Positions 32,692 through 40,357 of a stretch of DNA of 64,000 bases are shown piece by piece (position 1 is the first letter of the stretch; every line of letters starts with the position of its first letter). This DNA comes from CAKXIK01 sp050947015 (lineage in GTDB: Bacteria > Bacillota > Clostridia > Oscillospirales > Acutalibacteraceae): assembly GCA_050947015.1 (NCBI GenBank), contig JBMNVT010000001.1:143587-207586 (forward strand). Direction: 5' to 3'. A program made the translations under genes and the position numbers. Under the pieces are notes generated by a model, which made no database searches, was not told the DNA's origin, and saw only the letters and a list, made by a program, of their open reading frames with translations.

Positions 32692-34764
32692 TTGAAACAG
32701 TATGAAGCAAAAAACATCAAAAATATTGCCCTTGCAGGCCATGCCGGTTCGGGAAAGACTTCTCTGGCGGAGGCTCTGCTCTATTTTGCGGGTGCAACCG
32801 ATCGCCTTGGCAAAGTGGCAGATGGAAATACCGTCTGTGATTTTGACCCGGAGGAAGTGAAGCGTCAGGCTACCGTGGCAACGGCCGTTGCTCCGCTGGA
32901 ATGGAAGGGTGAAAAAATCAATTTGCTGGACACGCCCGGCCTGTTTGATTTTGCCGAAGGAATGTGCGAGGGAATCCGGGCGGCTGAAACGGTTCTGATC
33001 AATATTTCGGGCAAATCCGGTGTGGCGGTTGGAACGGAGAAAGCGTTTGAAGCCGCGAGCGACAGGAACCTGGCAAAATTTTTCTTTGTCAACAAGCTCG
33101 ATTCGGATCATGCAGATTTTTACAAGGTGTTCGAAGAACTGAAGACCGAGTTCGGCCCCGCAGTTTGTCCAATTGTGGTGCCGTTTGTGCAGGAACACAA
33201 GGTGCAGTGCTATGTCAATATGCTTGAGTATAAAGCTTATGCGTATCGTGACGGAAAGCCCTCCGAGGTGCCGATTCCGGAGATGGGCGCGCGGCTCGAC
33301 GGGCTGCGTACCGCAATTAACGAGGCAGTCGCCGAAACAAGCGACGAAGCGTTTGAAAAATATTTTTCCGGCGAAACCTTTACACCGGAGGAACTGATTG
33401 TCGGTCTGAGCACCGGCGTGCGCAACGGGACAGTGTATCCGGTGTTTTGCGGTGCGTCTCAGTCCATGCAGGCCATCGATCAGCTGATGACCGGATTGGC
33501 ATGGCTTGCACCTACCGCAGAGGCAAAGGGCGGAGAAACGGCGACGGTTGGAGACGACCTGCAGGAAATTGCGGTGGATGCCTCTGCACCGACGGCTGCG
33601 GTGGTCTTTAAAACGGTAGCCGACCCGTTTGTCGGCAAGCTTTCTTATTTCAAGGTGATTCGCGGCAAACTTTCACCGGATCAGCAACTGATTAATATGA
33701 GGACCGGTATGCCGGAGAAAATCGGAAAGACTTTGACCATCCGCGGCAAAAAACAGGAAGATACTCCTTACATTCCGGCGGGGGATATTGGTGCAGTCGC
33801 AAAGCTTGCGCAGGCCAAAACAGGAGATACCCTCTGCGCTGCCGAAGCCCCGGTGGTTCTGGCTGGGCTCGAGCCGCCGAAGCCATCACTGTCCATGGCA
33901 ATTCGGCCGAAGAACAAGGGCGATGAGGAAAAAATTGCGCAGGGAATTCTGCGCCTGATGGAAGAAGACCCGACCATTCGCTTTGAAAACAACAGCGAGA
34001 CACACCAGATGATTCTCTATGGATTGGGTGAGCAGCATCTGGATGTCATTGCGTCGCGGCTGAAAAGCAAGTTCGGCGTTGAGGTACAGCTGGAGCAGCC
34101 TCGAGTGGCGTACCGGGAAACAATCCGTAAAAAAGTGCAGGTGCAGGGGCGTCACAAAAAGCAAACGGGCGGCCATGGCCAGTTCGGCGACGTTTGGATT
34201 GAGTTTGAGCCGTGTGAAAGCGAGACAATGGAATTCGGCGAGCGCGTGGTGGGCGGTTCGGTGCCGAAAGGATTTTTCCCGGCGGTGGAAAAAGGGCTGC
34301 GCGACTGCATCGCTAAGGGACCGTTGGCAGGTTATCCGGTGGTCGGTTTGCGCGCAACACTTTACGACGGCTCATACCATCCGGTAGATTCCAGCGAAAT
34401 GTCATTTAAAATGGCGGCCGCGCTTGCGTATAAGGCGGGAATGCCGCTTGCGCATCCGGTACTGTTGGAGCCGATCGGCACACTGCTGGTAAACGCGCCT
34501 GACGACAACATGGGAGACATAATGGGTGAAATCAACAAACGCCGCGGTCGTGTTCTCGGAATGAATCCGGGCAAGCCCGGGCGTCAGGAGATCGAGGCCG
34601 AGGTTCCAATGGCTGAGATGAATGATTTTACAACCTTTATCCGTCAGGCAACTCAGGCACGCGGCAGTTATTCGTTTGAATTTGCCCGCTATGAAGAGGC
34701 GCCGCCTGCCGTTGCACAAAAGGTGATTGAGAAGGCAAAGCAGGAAGGGCGCGTGGAAGGCTGA
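32692..34764 (+). CDS. Elongation factor G-like translational GTPase
   Basis: A 690-aa protein of the EF-G-like paralogue group (not the canonical str-operon FusA). The start is TTG 32692 with AAAGGAG ten bases upstream. G-domain motifs: GHAGSGKTSLAEAL (G1), NLLDTPGLFDFAEG (G3), FVNKLDSDHADF (G4). The usual second domain (VVFKTVADPFVGKLSYFKV) and C-terminal domains follow, with GGHGQFGDVWIEFEP and GTLLVNAPDDNMGDIMGEINKRRGRVLGM-type text (split). Such paralogues occur in many Clostridia near no fixed partner; roles proposed include ribosome rescue, tetracycline protection-like functions or growth-phase-specific translation. It is monocistronic, with a structured leader and a strong terminator. 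Confidence 0.88.
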   Translation: MKQYEAKNIKNIALAGHAGSGKTSLAEALLYFAGATDRLGKVADGNTVCDFDPEEVKRQATVATAVAPLEWKGEKINLLDTPGLFDFAEGMCEGIRAAETVLINISGKSGVAVGTEKAFEAASDRNLAKFFFVNKLDSDHADFYKVFEELKTEFGPAVCPIVVPFVQEHKVQCYVNMLEYKAYAYRDGKPSEVPIPEMGARLDGLRTAINEAVAETSDEAFEKYFSGETFTPEELIVGLSTGVRNGTVYPVFCGASQSMQAIDQLMTGLAWLAPTAEAKGGETATVGDDLQEIAVDASAPTAAVVFKTVADPFVGKLSYFKVIRGKLSPDQQLINMRTGMPEKIGKTLTIRGKKQEDTPYIPAGDIGAVAKLAQAKTGDTLCAAEAPVVLAGLEPPKPSLSMAIRPKNKGDEEKIAQGILRLMEEDPTIRFENNSETHQMILYGLGEQHLDVIASRLKSKFGVEVQLEQPRVAYRETIRKKVQVQGRHKKQTGGHGQFGDVWIEFEPCESETMEFGERVVGGSVPKGFFPAVEKGLRDCIAKGPLAGYPVVGLRATLYDGSYHPVDSSEMSFKMAAALAYKAGMPLAHPVLLEPIGTLLVNAPDDNMGDIMGEINKRRGRVLGMNPGKPGRQEIEAEVPMAEMNDFTTFIRQATQARGSYSFEFARYEEAPPAVAQKVIEKAKQEGRVEG

Positions 34765-34788
34765 GGCGCGGCCTGCCTTTAAAAACAG

Positions 34789-34828
34789 AAGGATCGCGGC
34801 ATGTGGATATTGCCGCGATCCTTTTTTA
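34789..34828. terminator. Bidirectional terminator
   Basis: AAGGATCGCGGCA (34789-34801) pairs with TGCCGCGATCCTT (34811-34823), followed by TTTTATA. It ends the EF-G-like gene and overlaps the 3' end of the convergent patatin gene. Confidence 0.88.
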
Positions 34829-35680
34829 TATTTCCAAATATGCCTGCAGCGCGGGCAGAACCGCTTCTGCTTCTTTGCGTCCCTGCTCATATAAAAGGCG
34901 CAGACGCAGCGTGTCGCGTTCCAAATTGGAAATGGTGATCGGCCACTGCGGGCGGATAATAAAAATTTTTCCTTCGGCTTCCAGCTCGTCAAAATGCGTC
35001 ATCTGCCGGTTGTAACGCAGCGAATTGGTACGCATTGCACGAACCAGATTCGGATAGCGCCGGTAACGAACCTCGCTCAGTTCTCGCTGGCCGCGCGTGA
35101 CAGGCGGTTTCCGAAATCCCTTGTGGCGCGTCAGAACGGCGACAACCTTGTCATATCCCTGCTCCAGCGCCCAATCCACAGGAGCCGAAAGCGCAATGCT
35201 GCCGTCAAGGTAAGGAATTCCGGCAAACCGGACAAACGGCGCGATCAGAGGAACACTGGCGGAAGCGCGCGCCGCGCGCATGATATCCGCACATTTTCCG
35301 CGTTCAAAAAAGGCAGCTTCTCCGGTCAGGCAGTTTGTTGCCACGGCGACATAGCGCTGCGGAGAGGCATAAAACGCTTCATAATCAAACGGGATTAACT
35401 GTTCGCTGATTTCGCCGAACATAAAGTCATAGCCAAACAGGCTGTGCGATTTTACCAGCGGGCGAACGCCCAGATAGCGTGGGTCGCGCGCATATTCCAG
35501 ATTAATTTTTGCAGCCCAGCCTGGTTGATGAGAAACATATCCCAGCGCGTTAAGCGCACCGGCGGAAACACCGGCAGCGCATTCCAACTCTAACCGGTGC
35601 TCCTGCAAAACATCCAGCACACCGGAAGTATAAACGCCCCGCAGGGCGCCGCCTTCCAGCACAATCGCACCATGAATCAT
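34826..35680 (-). CDS. Patatin-like phospholipase family protein
   Basis: A 284-aa lipid hydrolase of the YjjU/RssA-like bacterial patatin group, acting on phospholipids or acyl-CoAs. ATG 35680 is used (AGAGGTG upstream); an open frame extends further but has no signal. Motifs: oxyanion loop VLEGGALRGVYTSGVLDVL at residues 7-25, nucleophile GVSAGALNALGY (GxSxG), and the catalytic Asp in PYLDGSIALSAPVDWA. There is no signal peptide. The region after the Asp (ELEAEGKIFIIRPQWP) is typical of this group. It is divergent from panE, with overlapping promoters in the 140-base spacer. Confidence 0.9.
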   Translation of the reverse strand: MIHGAIVLEGGALRGVYTSGVLDVLQEHRLELECAAGVSAGALNALGYVSHQPGWAAKINLEYARDPRYLGVRPLVKSHSLFGYDFMFGEISEQLIPFDYEAFYASPQRYVAVATNCLTGEAAFFERGKCADIMRAARASASVPLIAPFVRFAGIPYLDGSIALSAPVDWALEQGYDKVVAVLTRHKGFRKPPVTRGQRELSEVRYRRYPNLVRAMRTNSLRYNRQMTHFDELEAEGKIFIIRPQWPITISNLERDTLRLRLLYEQGRKEAEAVLPALQAYLEI

Positions 35681-35725
35681 TGCAGGCACCTCTTTCCCGC
35701 CGGGATCGGCCGGCTGTATTGTCAA

Positions 35726-35754
35726 ATTATAGTCCGTATTATCACGGTTGTCAA
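35726..35754 (-). promoter_or_regulatory. Patatin gene promoter
   Basis: On the minus strand, consensus TTGACA (35749-35754), a 17-base spacer and consensus TATAAT (35726-35731). The -35 shares bases with that of the opposite promoter. Confidence 0.75.
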
Positions 35755-35776
35755 TTGCACCGTAATCCGTTATAAT
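35748..35776 (+). promoter_or_regulatory. panE promoter
   Basis: TTGTCA (35748-35753), a 17-base spacer and TATAAT (35771-35776). Its -35 hexamer overlaps the patatin -35 on the other strand (35749-35754). Confidence 0.7.
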
Positions 35777-35891
35777 AAAATAAGGACGATAAAGGGTGAC
35801 AGGGTGACGGCGTGATTTGAGGCTGCGGCGGGGCCGGCTGTCTGCTGTGTCGCGTAAAGATGTTTTGCAGCGTTTGAAAGGAATGGTATTC

Positions 35892-36908
35892 ATGAGGATT
35901 GCAATTTATGGCGCGGGATCTCTCGGTACGGTGCTTGGCGCTTATCTGACAAAAAACGGGCAGCCAGTTGAACTGATTAACCGCAATCGCGCCCATGTGG
36001 AGGCGTTGAACCGGCAGGGTGCACAGATCAGCGGAACAGTATCCTTTACGGTTCCGGTTGTAGCCTTGTTACCGGAAGAAATGCGCGGGGAATATGATAT
36101 TATTTTTTTGATGACCAAGCAGCTTGCAAACCGGGAGACCGCCAGCTTTCTGCAGCCGTTTCTCGGTAAAAACGGTGTGCTCTGTACTATGCAGAACGGC
36201 TTGCCCGAACCAGGATTGATGGAAATTATCGGTGATTCACAAGTGCTTGGCTGTACGGTGGCATGGGGCGCGACGCTGCTCGCACCGGGTAAGGCGGAAT
36301 TGACCAGCGCTCCGGACGCTCTGTCCTTCGGTTTGGGAAGCTTCGGCAGAACGGCGCCGGCAAAGCTCGATCAGGTAAAAGCCGTTCTGGAAAAAATGTG
36401 CCCGGTGGCAGTAGAATCCAATTTTGCAGGAGTACGCTGGTCCAAGCTGCTGATTAACGCCGCGTTCAGCGGGATGAGTGCGGTGATTGGCGGAACGTTC
36501 GGTGATGCGGCAAATGACAAAGCCTCCCGCCGCTGTGTGCAGTGCCTGATCAAAGAGTGTATCGATGTTGCAGCAGCTTCCGGTGTCAAAATCGAACCGG
36601 TTCAGGGAAAGGATATCGTGCGTCTGCTGGATTATAATTCTTCACTGAAACGCAGAATATCCTTTGCTATTATCCCGGTTGCCATCAAAAAGCATGCGGC
36701 ATTGAAGGCCAGTATGCTGCAGGATTTGGAAAAAGGGAAGATGACCGAGGTTGATTCCATCAATGGTGCTGTCTGTGCCGCGGGGAAAGCTGTGGGCAAG
36801 GCAACTCCGTTTAACGATACCGTGGTGCGGCTGATTCATGAAATGGAGCAGGGAAAGCGCAAACCGGGCCGTCAAAACCTTGCAGAATTCCCGGCTGAGT
36901 ACGACTGA
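35892..36908 (+). CDS. panE: 2-dehydropantoate 2-reductase
   Basis: A 338-aa ketopantoate reductase, which makes pantoate for coenzyme A with NADPH. Start ATG 35892 after AAAGGAATGG; an in-frame ATG at 35883 is also possible. The Rossmann motif is MRIAIYGAGSLGTVLGAYL at the very N-terminus, then IIFLMTKQL with the catalytic-Lys-bearing region WSKLLINAAFSGMSAVIGG near 195-210, and the C-terminal VDSINGAVCAAGKAVG with catalytic Glu/Asn contacts near 300. Such enzymes also include paralogues with other 2-keto substrates. No panB or panC is in the window. Confidence 0.88.
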   Translation: MRIAIYGAGSLGTVLGAYLTKNGQPVELINRNRAHVEALNRQGAQISGTVSFTVPVVALLPEEMRGEYDIIFLMTKQLANRETASFLQPFLGKNGVLCTMQNGLPEPGLMEIIGDSQVLGCTVAWGATLLAPGKAELTSAPDALSFGLGSFGRTAPAKLDQVKAVLEKMCPVAVESNFAGVRWSKLLINAAFSGMSAVIGGTFGDAANDKASRRCVQCLIKECIDVAAASGVKIEPVQGKDIVRLLDYNSSLKRRISFAIIPVAIKKHAALKASMLQDLEKGKMTEVDSINGAVCAAGKAVGKATPFNDTVVRLIHEMEQGKRKPGRQNLAEFPAEYD

Positions 36909-36950
36909 TCTGCCTTGTTCGCGTTTTGGGTTGTACCATGCGGCAAAAAA

Positions 36951-36987
36951 GTTACAAAAAGGTTACAAATAGTTACAATGTTGTAAT
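36951..36987. promoter_or_regulatory. Tandem GTTACAA operator
   Basis: Three direct repeats GTTACAA at 36951, 36962 and 36972 (11 and 10 bases apart, i.e. on one face of the helix), followed by the inverted form TTGTAAT at 36981-36987. A -10-like TACAAT lies at 37016-37021. The pattern resembles sites of OmpR/PhoB-type response regulators. Confidence 0.5.
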
Positions 36988-37053
36988 AATCGTATACAAA
37001 TCGCCTTGTTCGTGATACAATAATAGTAACAAAACAACAGGAGGTATCACGAC

Positions 37054-37170
37054 ATGACGAAAAAACTGTTACGAGCAGCATTACCGTATCTTTTTATCGG
37101 CCTTTTGATTTCAGGAGCCGTCGCCGCGCTGATGATACCGGCTGTTGAAGGACTTCCTTTCATTGCATAG
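37054..37170 (+). CDS. 38-aa single-helix membrane peptide
   Basis: A short ORF starting at ATG 37054, ten bases after a consensus AGGAGG. The product begins MTKKLLRAALPYLFIG, continues with one hydrophobic segment (about residues 10-29), and ends AVEGLPFIA. It has the form of a small membrane protein: basic N-terminus, one helix, short tail. The upstream region carries tandem GTTACAA boxes and a TACAAT -10, and a 19-bp terminator follows at 37232-37276. That makes a complete small transcription unit. No family is recognised; small membrane peptides often modulate sensor kinases or transporters. Confidence 0.55.
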   Translation: MTKKLLRAALPYLFIGLLISGAVAALMIPAVEGLPFIA

Positions 37171-37231
37171 TCCGTGCGGTTTGGGCATCAGCGCCACCGC
37201 GGTGTTTCCTTCCTGCAGTCAGAAGCGGAAC

Positions 37232-37276
37232 ACAAAAGAAAAGCCTGCCGGATTTTGCGGCAGGCTTTTCTTTTGT
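37232..37276. terminator. Bidirectional terminator, 19-bp perfect stem
   Basis: ACAAAAGAAAAGCCTGCCG (37232-37250) pairs with 37258-37276 around GATTTTG. It closes the small peptide unit and the convergent HTH-ADP-ribosylglycohydrolase gene. Confidence 0.88.
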
Positions 37277-37293
37277 AATTATGGTGAGAAGGA

Positions 37294-38865
37294 TCAGCAC
37301 TGAACCCATTTTTCTGTGCGCGTGCACAAGTCGTTCAGGGTAATTGTGCCCATGCCGAAAATAGTGGTTTCCAGTTTTCCGTGCAGCGGCGCATACCATT
37401 CTGGACCGATCCCGGTTTCGCCCAGCAGCATTCCAAGAACAGAACCGGCAGTGGCGCCGTTGCAGTCGGTGTCAAAACCGCATTCCACCGCCAGACAGAT
37501 CGTTTTACCGAAATCTTTGCCGCCATACAGCAGCGCAGCCGTTACAATTGCGGCATTTGAGATTGTGTGACACCAATCGTGTGGAGAACGGTCGTCAAAA
37601 CGAGCCTGAATTCTGCGTACGCATTCCTCCTGTGCAACGCCGGCGCGGTAATCGTTCAAAATACCGGAAATCGTTTCATGCAGGCGGCTGGTAAATGGAA
37701 TGCAAGCCAGACCGGCTTCGATCACCGGCTCGACCTCGGTGCAGACGGCAGCCTTTGCCAACAGGGCCGCGACAAACATGCCGCCGTAAATGCCATTTTT
37801 TACATGTGAGATGCGCGCGTCGCGCCATGCCATCTCGGCGGCAGCCTTTGGGTTTCCGGGATTGATGTAGCCGTAAAAATCGGCCCGGATCTGTGCGCCG
37901 ATCCATTCACGGTACGGGTTGCGCCATGTTGCGGTGTCCGGCGGCAGATATCCGTTGACAATATTGCGGTAGGCGACGCGCTCGGCGGTGCAGTATGCCC
38001 GTTTTACCTGAGAATCGACCCAAAGCCGGGCCACGTCCTCAGAAGTAAAGGAACGTCCGTACAGCTCCAGCAGGCGGAGCGCAAGAACGGTATAGTTGGT
38101 ATCATCGTCCACCGGAGCGGCAGAAACGGTATCGGCATAGCAGCGGCAGGAAAGGTCGAAGGAATAGGTTTCCCGCACCGCATCGGTCACATCGGAGGAA
38201 CGCAGGTAGCGGTGCATCGGAAAATTGCCGACTTGTTTTAAAAACGGGATCAATTCAAAAAGACGCATTCCCTCCACCGGTTTGCCTAGCAGACAACCGC
38301 AGATTCGTCCCAGCCACGCGCCGCGCAGTTTGGAAGACAGGGCTGCCGACCCGGGTACAGGTTCTGCGGCCGGAGGAGTGCAGAGCAGGGCAATGTGTGC
38401 ATAATCCGAAGGTTCTACATAGCGGTAACCGGAACGCTGCGGCGCGCTTTCAATGATTTCATAAAGAGTGTCCGCCAGCTGCTTCTTGTGCAGATCAGGC
38501 GGCAGGCGGTCAATTTCTGCGGCAAGCTTTTCATAGCGTTTTACGTCCCTCCCTTCTTCGGCTGACTGACGAAGCTCCAGAGGAAGCTGAGAGTAATAGG
38601 CCTCCCAGTCCGGCAGAGAAGCATACTGCGGCAGACCGGTGCTTTCGTGGCGAACCGCATCAGCATCCGGTTCACGATTGTTCAGCAGATAATCCAGCGA
38701 AACGCCGAACAGCGATGAAATGGCGATAAGCTTCGGAATGTCGGGCATTGCGGCGCCTCGTTCCCACTTCTGTACTGCCTGACGCGTTACATCAAGGATT
38801 TCGGCCAGCTTTTCCTGCGAGAATCCTGCGCGTTTGCGCAGAGCAGACAATTTTTCATTCAGCAA
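37294..38865 (-). CDS. XRE helix-turn-helix/ADP-ribosylglycohydrolase fusion protein
   Basis: About 523 aa. Start taken as TTG 38865, eight bases after AAAGGGAG; a GTG at 38901 is in frame but lacks a site. Residues 1-65 form an XRE domain (LSALRKRAGFSQEKLAEIL, VTRQAVQKWERGAAMPDIPKL). A linker rich in charged helices follows. From about 180 on lies the ADP-ribosylglycohydrolase fold: GAWLGRICGCLLGKPVEGM, AAPVDDDTNYTVLALRLLE (metal Asp/Thr cluster), HVKNGIYGGMFVAALL and ECGFDTDCNGATAGSVLG (second metal Asp pair). The metal motifs look intact, so hydrolysis of an ADP-ribosyl bond is expected. The HTH suggests a regulator governed by, or acting on, ADP-ribose-type ligands; this is inference. Confidence 0.85.
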   Translation of the reverse strand: MLNEKLSALRKRAGFSQEKLAEILDVTRQAVQKWERGAAMPDIPKLIAISSLFGVSLDYLLNNREPDADAVRHESTGLPQYASLPDWEAYYSQLPLELRQSAEEGRDVKRYEKLAAEIDRLPPDLHKKQLADTLYEIIESAPQRSGYRYVEPSDYAHIALLCTPPAAEPVPGSAALSSKLRGAWLGRICGCLLGKPVEGMRLFELIPFLKQVGNFPMHRYLRSSDVTDAVRETYSFDLSCRCYADTVSAAPVDDDTNYTVLALRLLELYGRSFTSEDVARLWVDSQVKRAYCTAERVAYRNIVNGYLPPDTATWRNPYREWIGAQIRADFYGYINPGNPKAAAEMAWRDARISHVKNGIYGGMFVAALLAKAAVCTEVEPVIEAGLACIPFTSRLHETISGILNDYRAGVAQEECVRRIQARFDDRSPHDWCHTISNAAIVTAALLYGGKDFGKTICLAVECGFDTDCNGATAGSVLGMLLGETGIGPEWYAPLHGKLETTIFGMGTITLNDLCTRTEKWVQC

Positions 38866-38943
38866 GACGATCGCTCCCTTTTTCTGATTTTTCTCCGACA
38901 CTGTATCCGGTCTGCGGTAACAGTGGCGGAAAAATCTAATTTT

Positions 38944-38971
38944 ATTATACCGGATCGAGCCTGAAACGCAA
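38944..38971 (-). promoter_or_regulatory. Promoter of the HTH-ADP-ribosylglycohydrolase gene
   Basis: On the minus strand, TTGCGT (38966-38971), a 16-base spacer and TATAAT (38944-38949). Confidence 0.55.
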
Positions 38972-38984
38972 CCGACGAATTGTT

Positions 38985-39030
38985 GTCAAAAAAAGCAACC
39001 CGCAGTTGCAGGGGAACCTGCAACTGCGGG
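38985..39030 (-). terminator. Terminator of the PFK gene
   Basis: CCCGCAGTTGCAGG (38999-39012) pairs with CCTGCAACTGCGGG (39017-39030); on the minus strand TTGCTTTTTTTG follows. Confidence 0.85.
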
Positions 39031-39044
39031 GGAATATACAAAAC

Positions 39045-40256
39045 TCAGATGATATAGTGAATGGGGAGACCGTTTTGCGTGCGGATCGCAGGCTCGCCCT
39101 GGATCAGCGGCAGAAAATAATCGATTGCGGCGGGTAGCACGTTGTTCTGCTGTTCATTGATCCATTCGGCAGGGAAAGGCTTTTCCTTGTTTGCCACGCT
39201 GCCTGCGTTTACCGAATCGATTTGTACTGCATAAGGGTGGTCGGCAACGCGGCGGAAGATCATCATTTTTCCCGTTTCACCGGCCAAAGCTGCGCGAACC
39301 GCTCCGGCGCCGATTTGTTGTGCCTCATCAAGGTCGGTCAGCGAGGCCAGATGTGAAGAACAGCGCTGCATAACGTTCAGTTCAACAGAGCGCACCTTGC
39401 AGTGCAGCTCGCGGCGGACGATATGCTCCAGACATTTTCCGACTCCAGAAAGGTATTTGTGCCCAAACGGATCGGTTACGCCGGATAAAAATCCGCTGCC
39501 GGCCTCGTCTGCGGAAAAAGAAATTCCTTCAGAAACGGCAACGACGACTGCTTTGTATTTTTTTTGCTGCTGCCGGATATCGTCAAGAAATTTCTGTACG
39601 GAAAACGGGTTTTCCGGCAGATAAATCAGATGCGGCGCCGTTTCCCCGTTGGCACGTAGAACAGAGCAGGAGGCAGTGAGCCAGCCAGCGTGACGCCCCA
39701 TAATTTCAATGACAGTGACGGACTGCAGGCTGTAAACCGAGCTGTCGCGGATAATTTCCTGCACAGTTGCGGCGACGTATTTTGCTGCGGAGCCGAATCC
39801 GGGGGTGTGATCGGTGTACATCAGGTCGTTATCGATGGTTTTCGGAACGCCGATGACGCGGATGGGGCTGCCCTTTTGCGCCAGCCAGGCGGAAAGCTTG
39901 GCTACTGTGTCCATAGAATCGTTGCCGCCGATGTAAAAGAACGCGCCGATTCCATAACGCTGCATGGTGGCAAGCACGGCTTCATAGGGCTCCGCGTCTT
40001 TTTCGGCGGGCGGCAGCTTGTACCGGCAGGAGCCCAGCGCGGTGGACGGCGTCTGCAAAAGCAGGGCAATGTCATCCTCTCCTGTGAGCTTGTCCGAAAG
40101 GTTGACCAGTCCGTCGCCGATCATTCCCTCGATTCCGTTGCGAGAACCATATATAATTTCAATTTTCTCACTGCGCAGGGCTTCGCGAAAAACGCCCACC
40201 AAAGAAGCGTTGATGGCACAGGTGGGTCCTCCCGATTGAGCGACAGCAATATTCAT
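39045..40256 (-). CDS. pfp: PPi-type 6-phosphofructokinase
   Basis: A 403-aa PFK starting at ATG 40256. It phosphorylates fructose 6-phosphate. The phosphate-donor loop reads YIGGNDSMDTVAKLS: Asp in place of the second Gly of the ATP-enzyme motif GGDGS is the mark of pyrophosphate-dependent or mixed-type enzymes. Further family motifs are VGVPKTIDNDLMYTDHTPGFGSAAKY and the sugar-binding VIEIMGRHAGWLTA (quoted in parts: PKTIDNDL, MGRHAGWL). Length fits the group B2 PPi-PFKs of Clostridia and Spirochaetes. With pyruvate phosphate dikinase it would save or regenerate ATP through PPi. The donor specificity is inferred, not proven. Confidence 0.85.
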   Translation of the reverse strand: MNIAVAQSGGPTCAINASLVGVFREALRSEKIEIIYGSRNGIEGMIGDGLVNLSDKLTGEDDIALLLQTPSTALGSCRYKLPPAEKDAEPYEAVLATMQRYGIGAFFYIGGNDSMDTVAKLSAWLAQKGSPIRVIGVPKTIDNDLMYTDHTPGFGSAAKYVAATVQEIIRDSSVYSLQSVTVIEIMGRHAGWLTASCSVLRANGETAPHLIYLPENPFSVQKFLDDIRQQQKKYKAVVVAVSEGISFSADEAGSGFLSGVTDPFGHKYLSGVGKCLEHIVRRELHCKVRSVELNVMQRCSSHLASLTDLDEAQQIGAGAVRAALAGETGKMMIFRRVADHPYAVQIDSVNAGSVANKEKPFPAEWINEQQNNVLPAAIDYFLPLIQGEPAIRTQNGLPIHYII

Positions 40257-40357
40257 CCATTCATCCAGCCTTTCCTTTTCACAAATGCATGCGTTATATT
40301 TTAACACAGACGGAGGCCGGCGCACAATGCGCGTTTTTCATAAATAACGGCCTTGGG

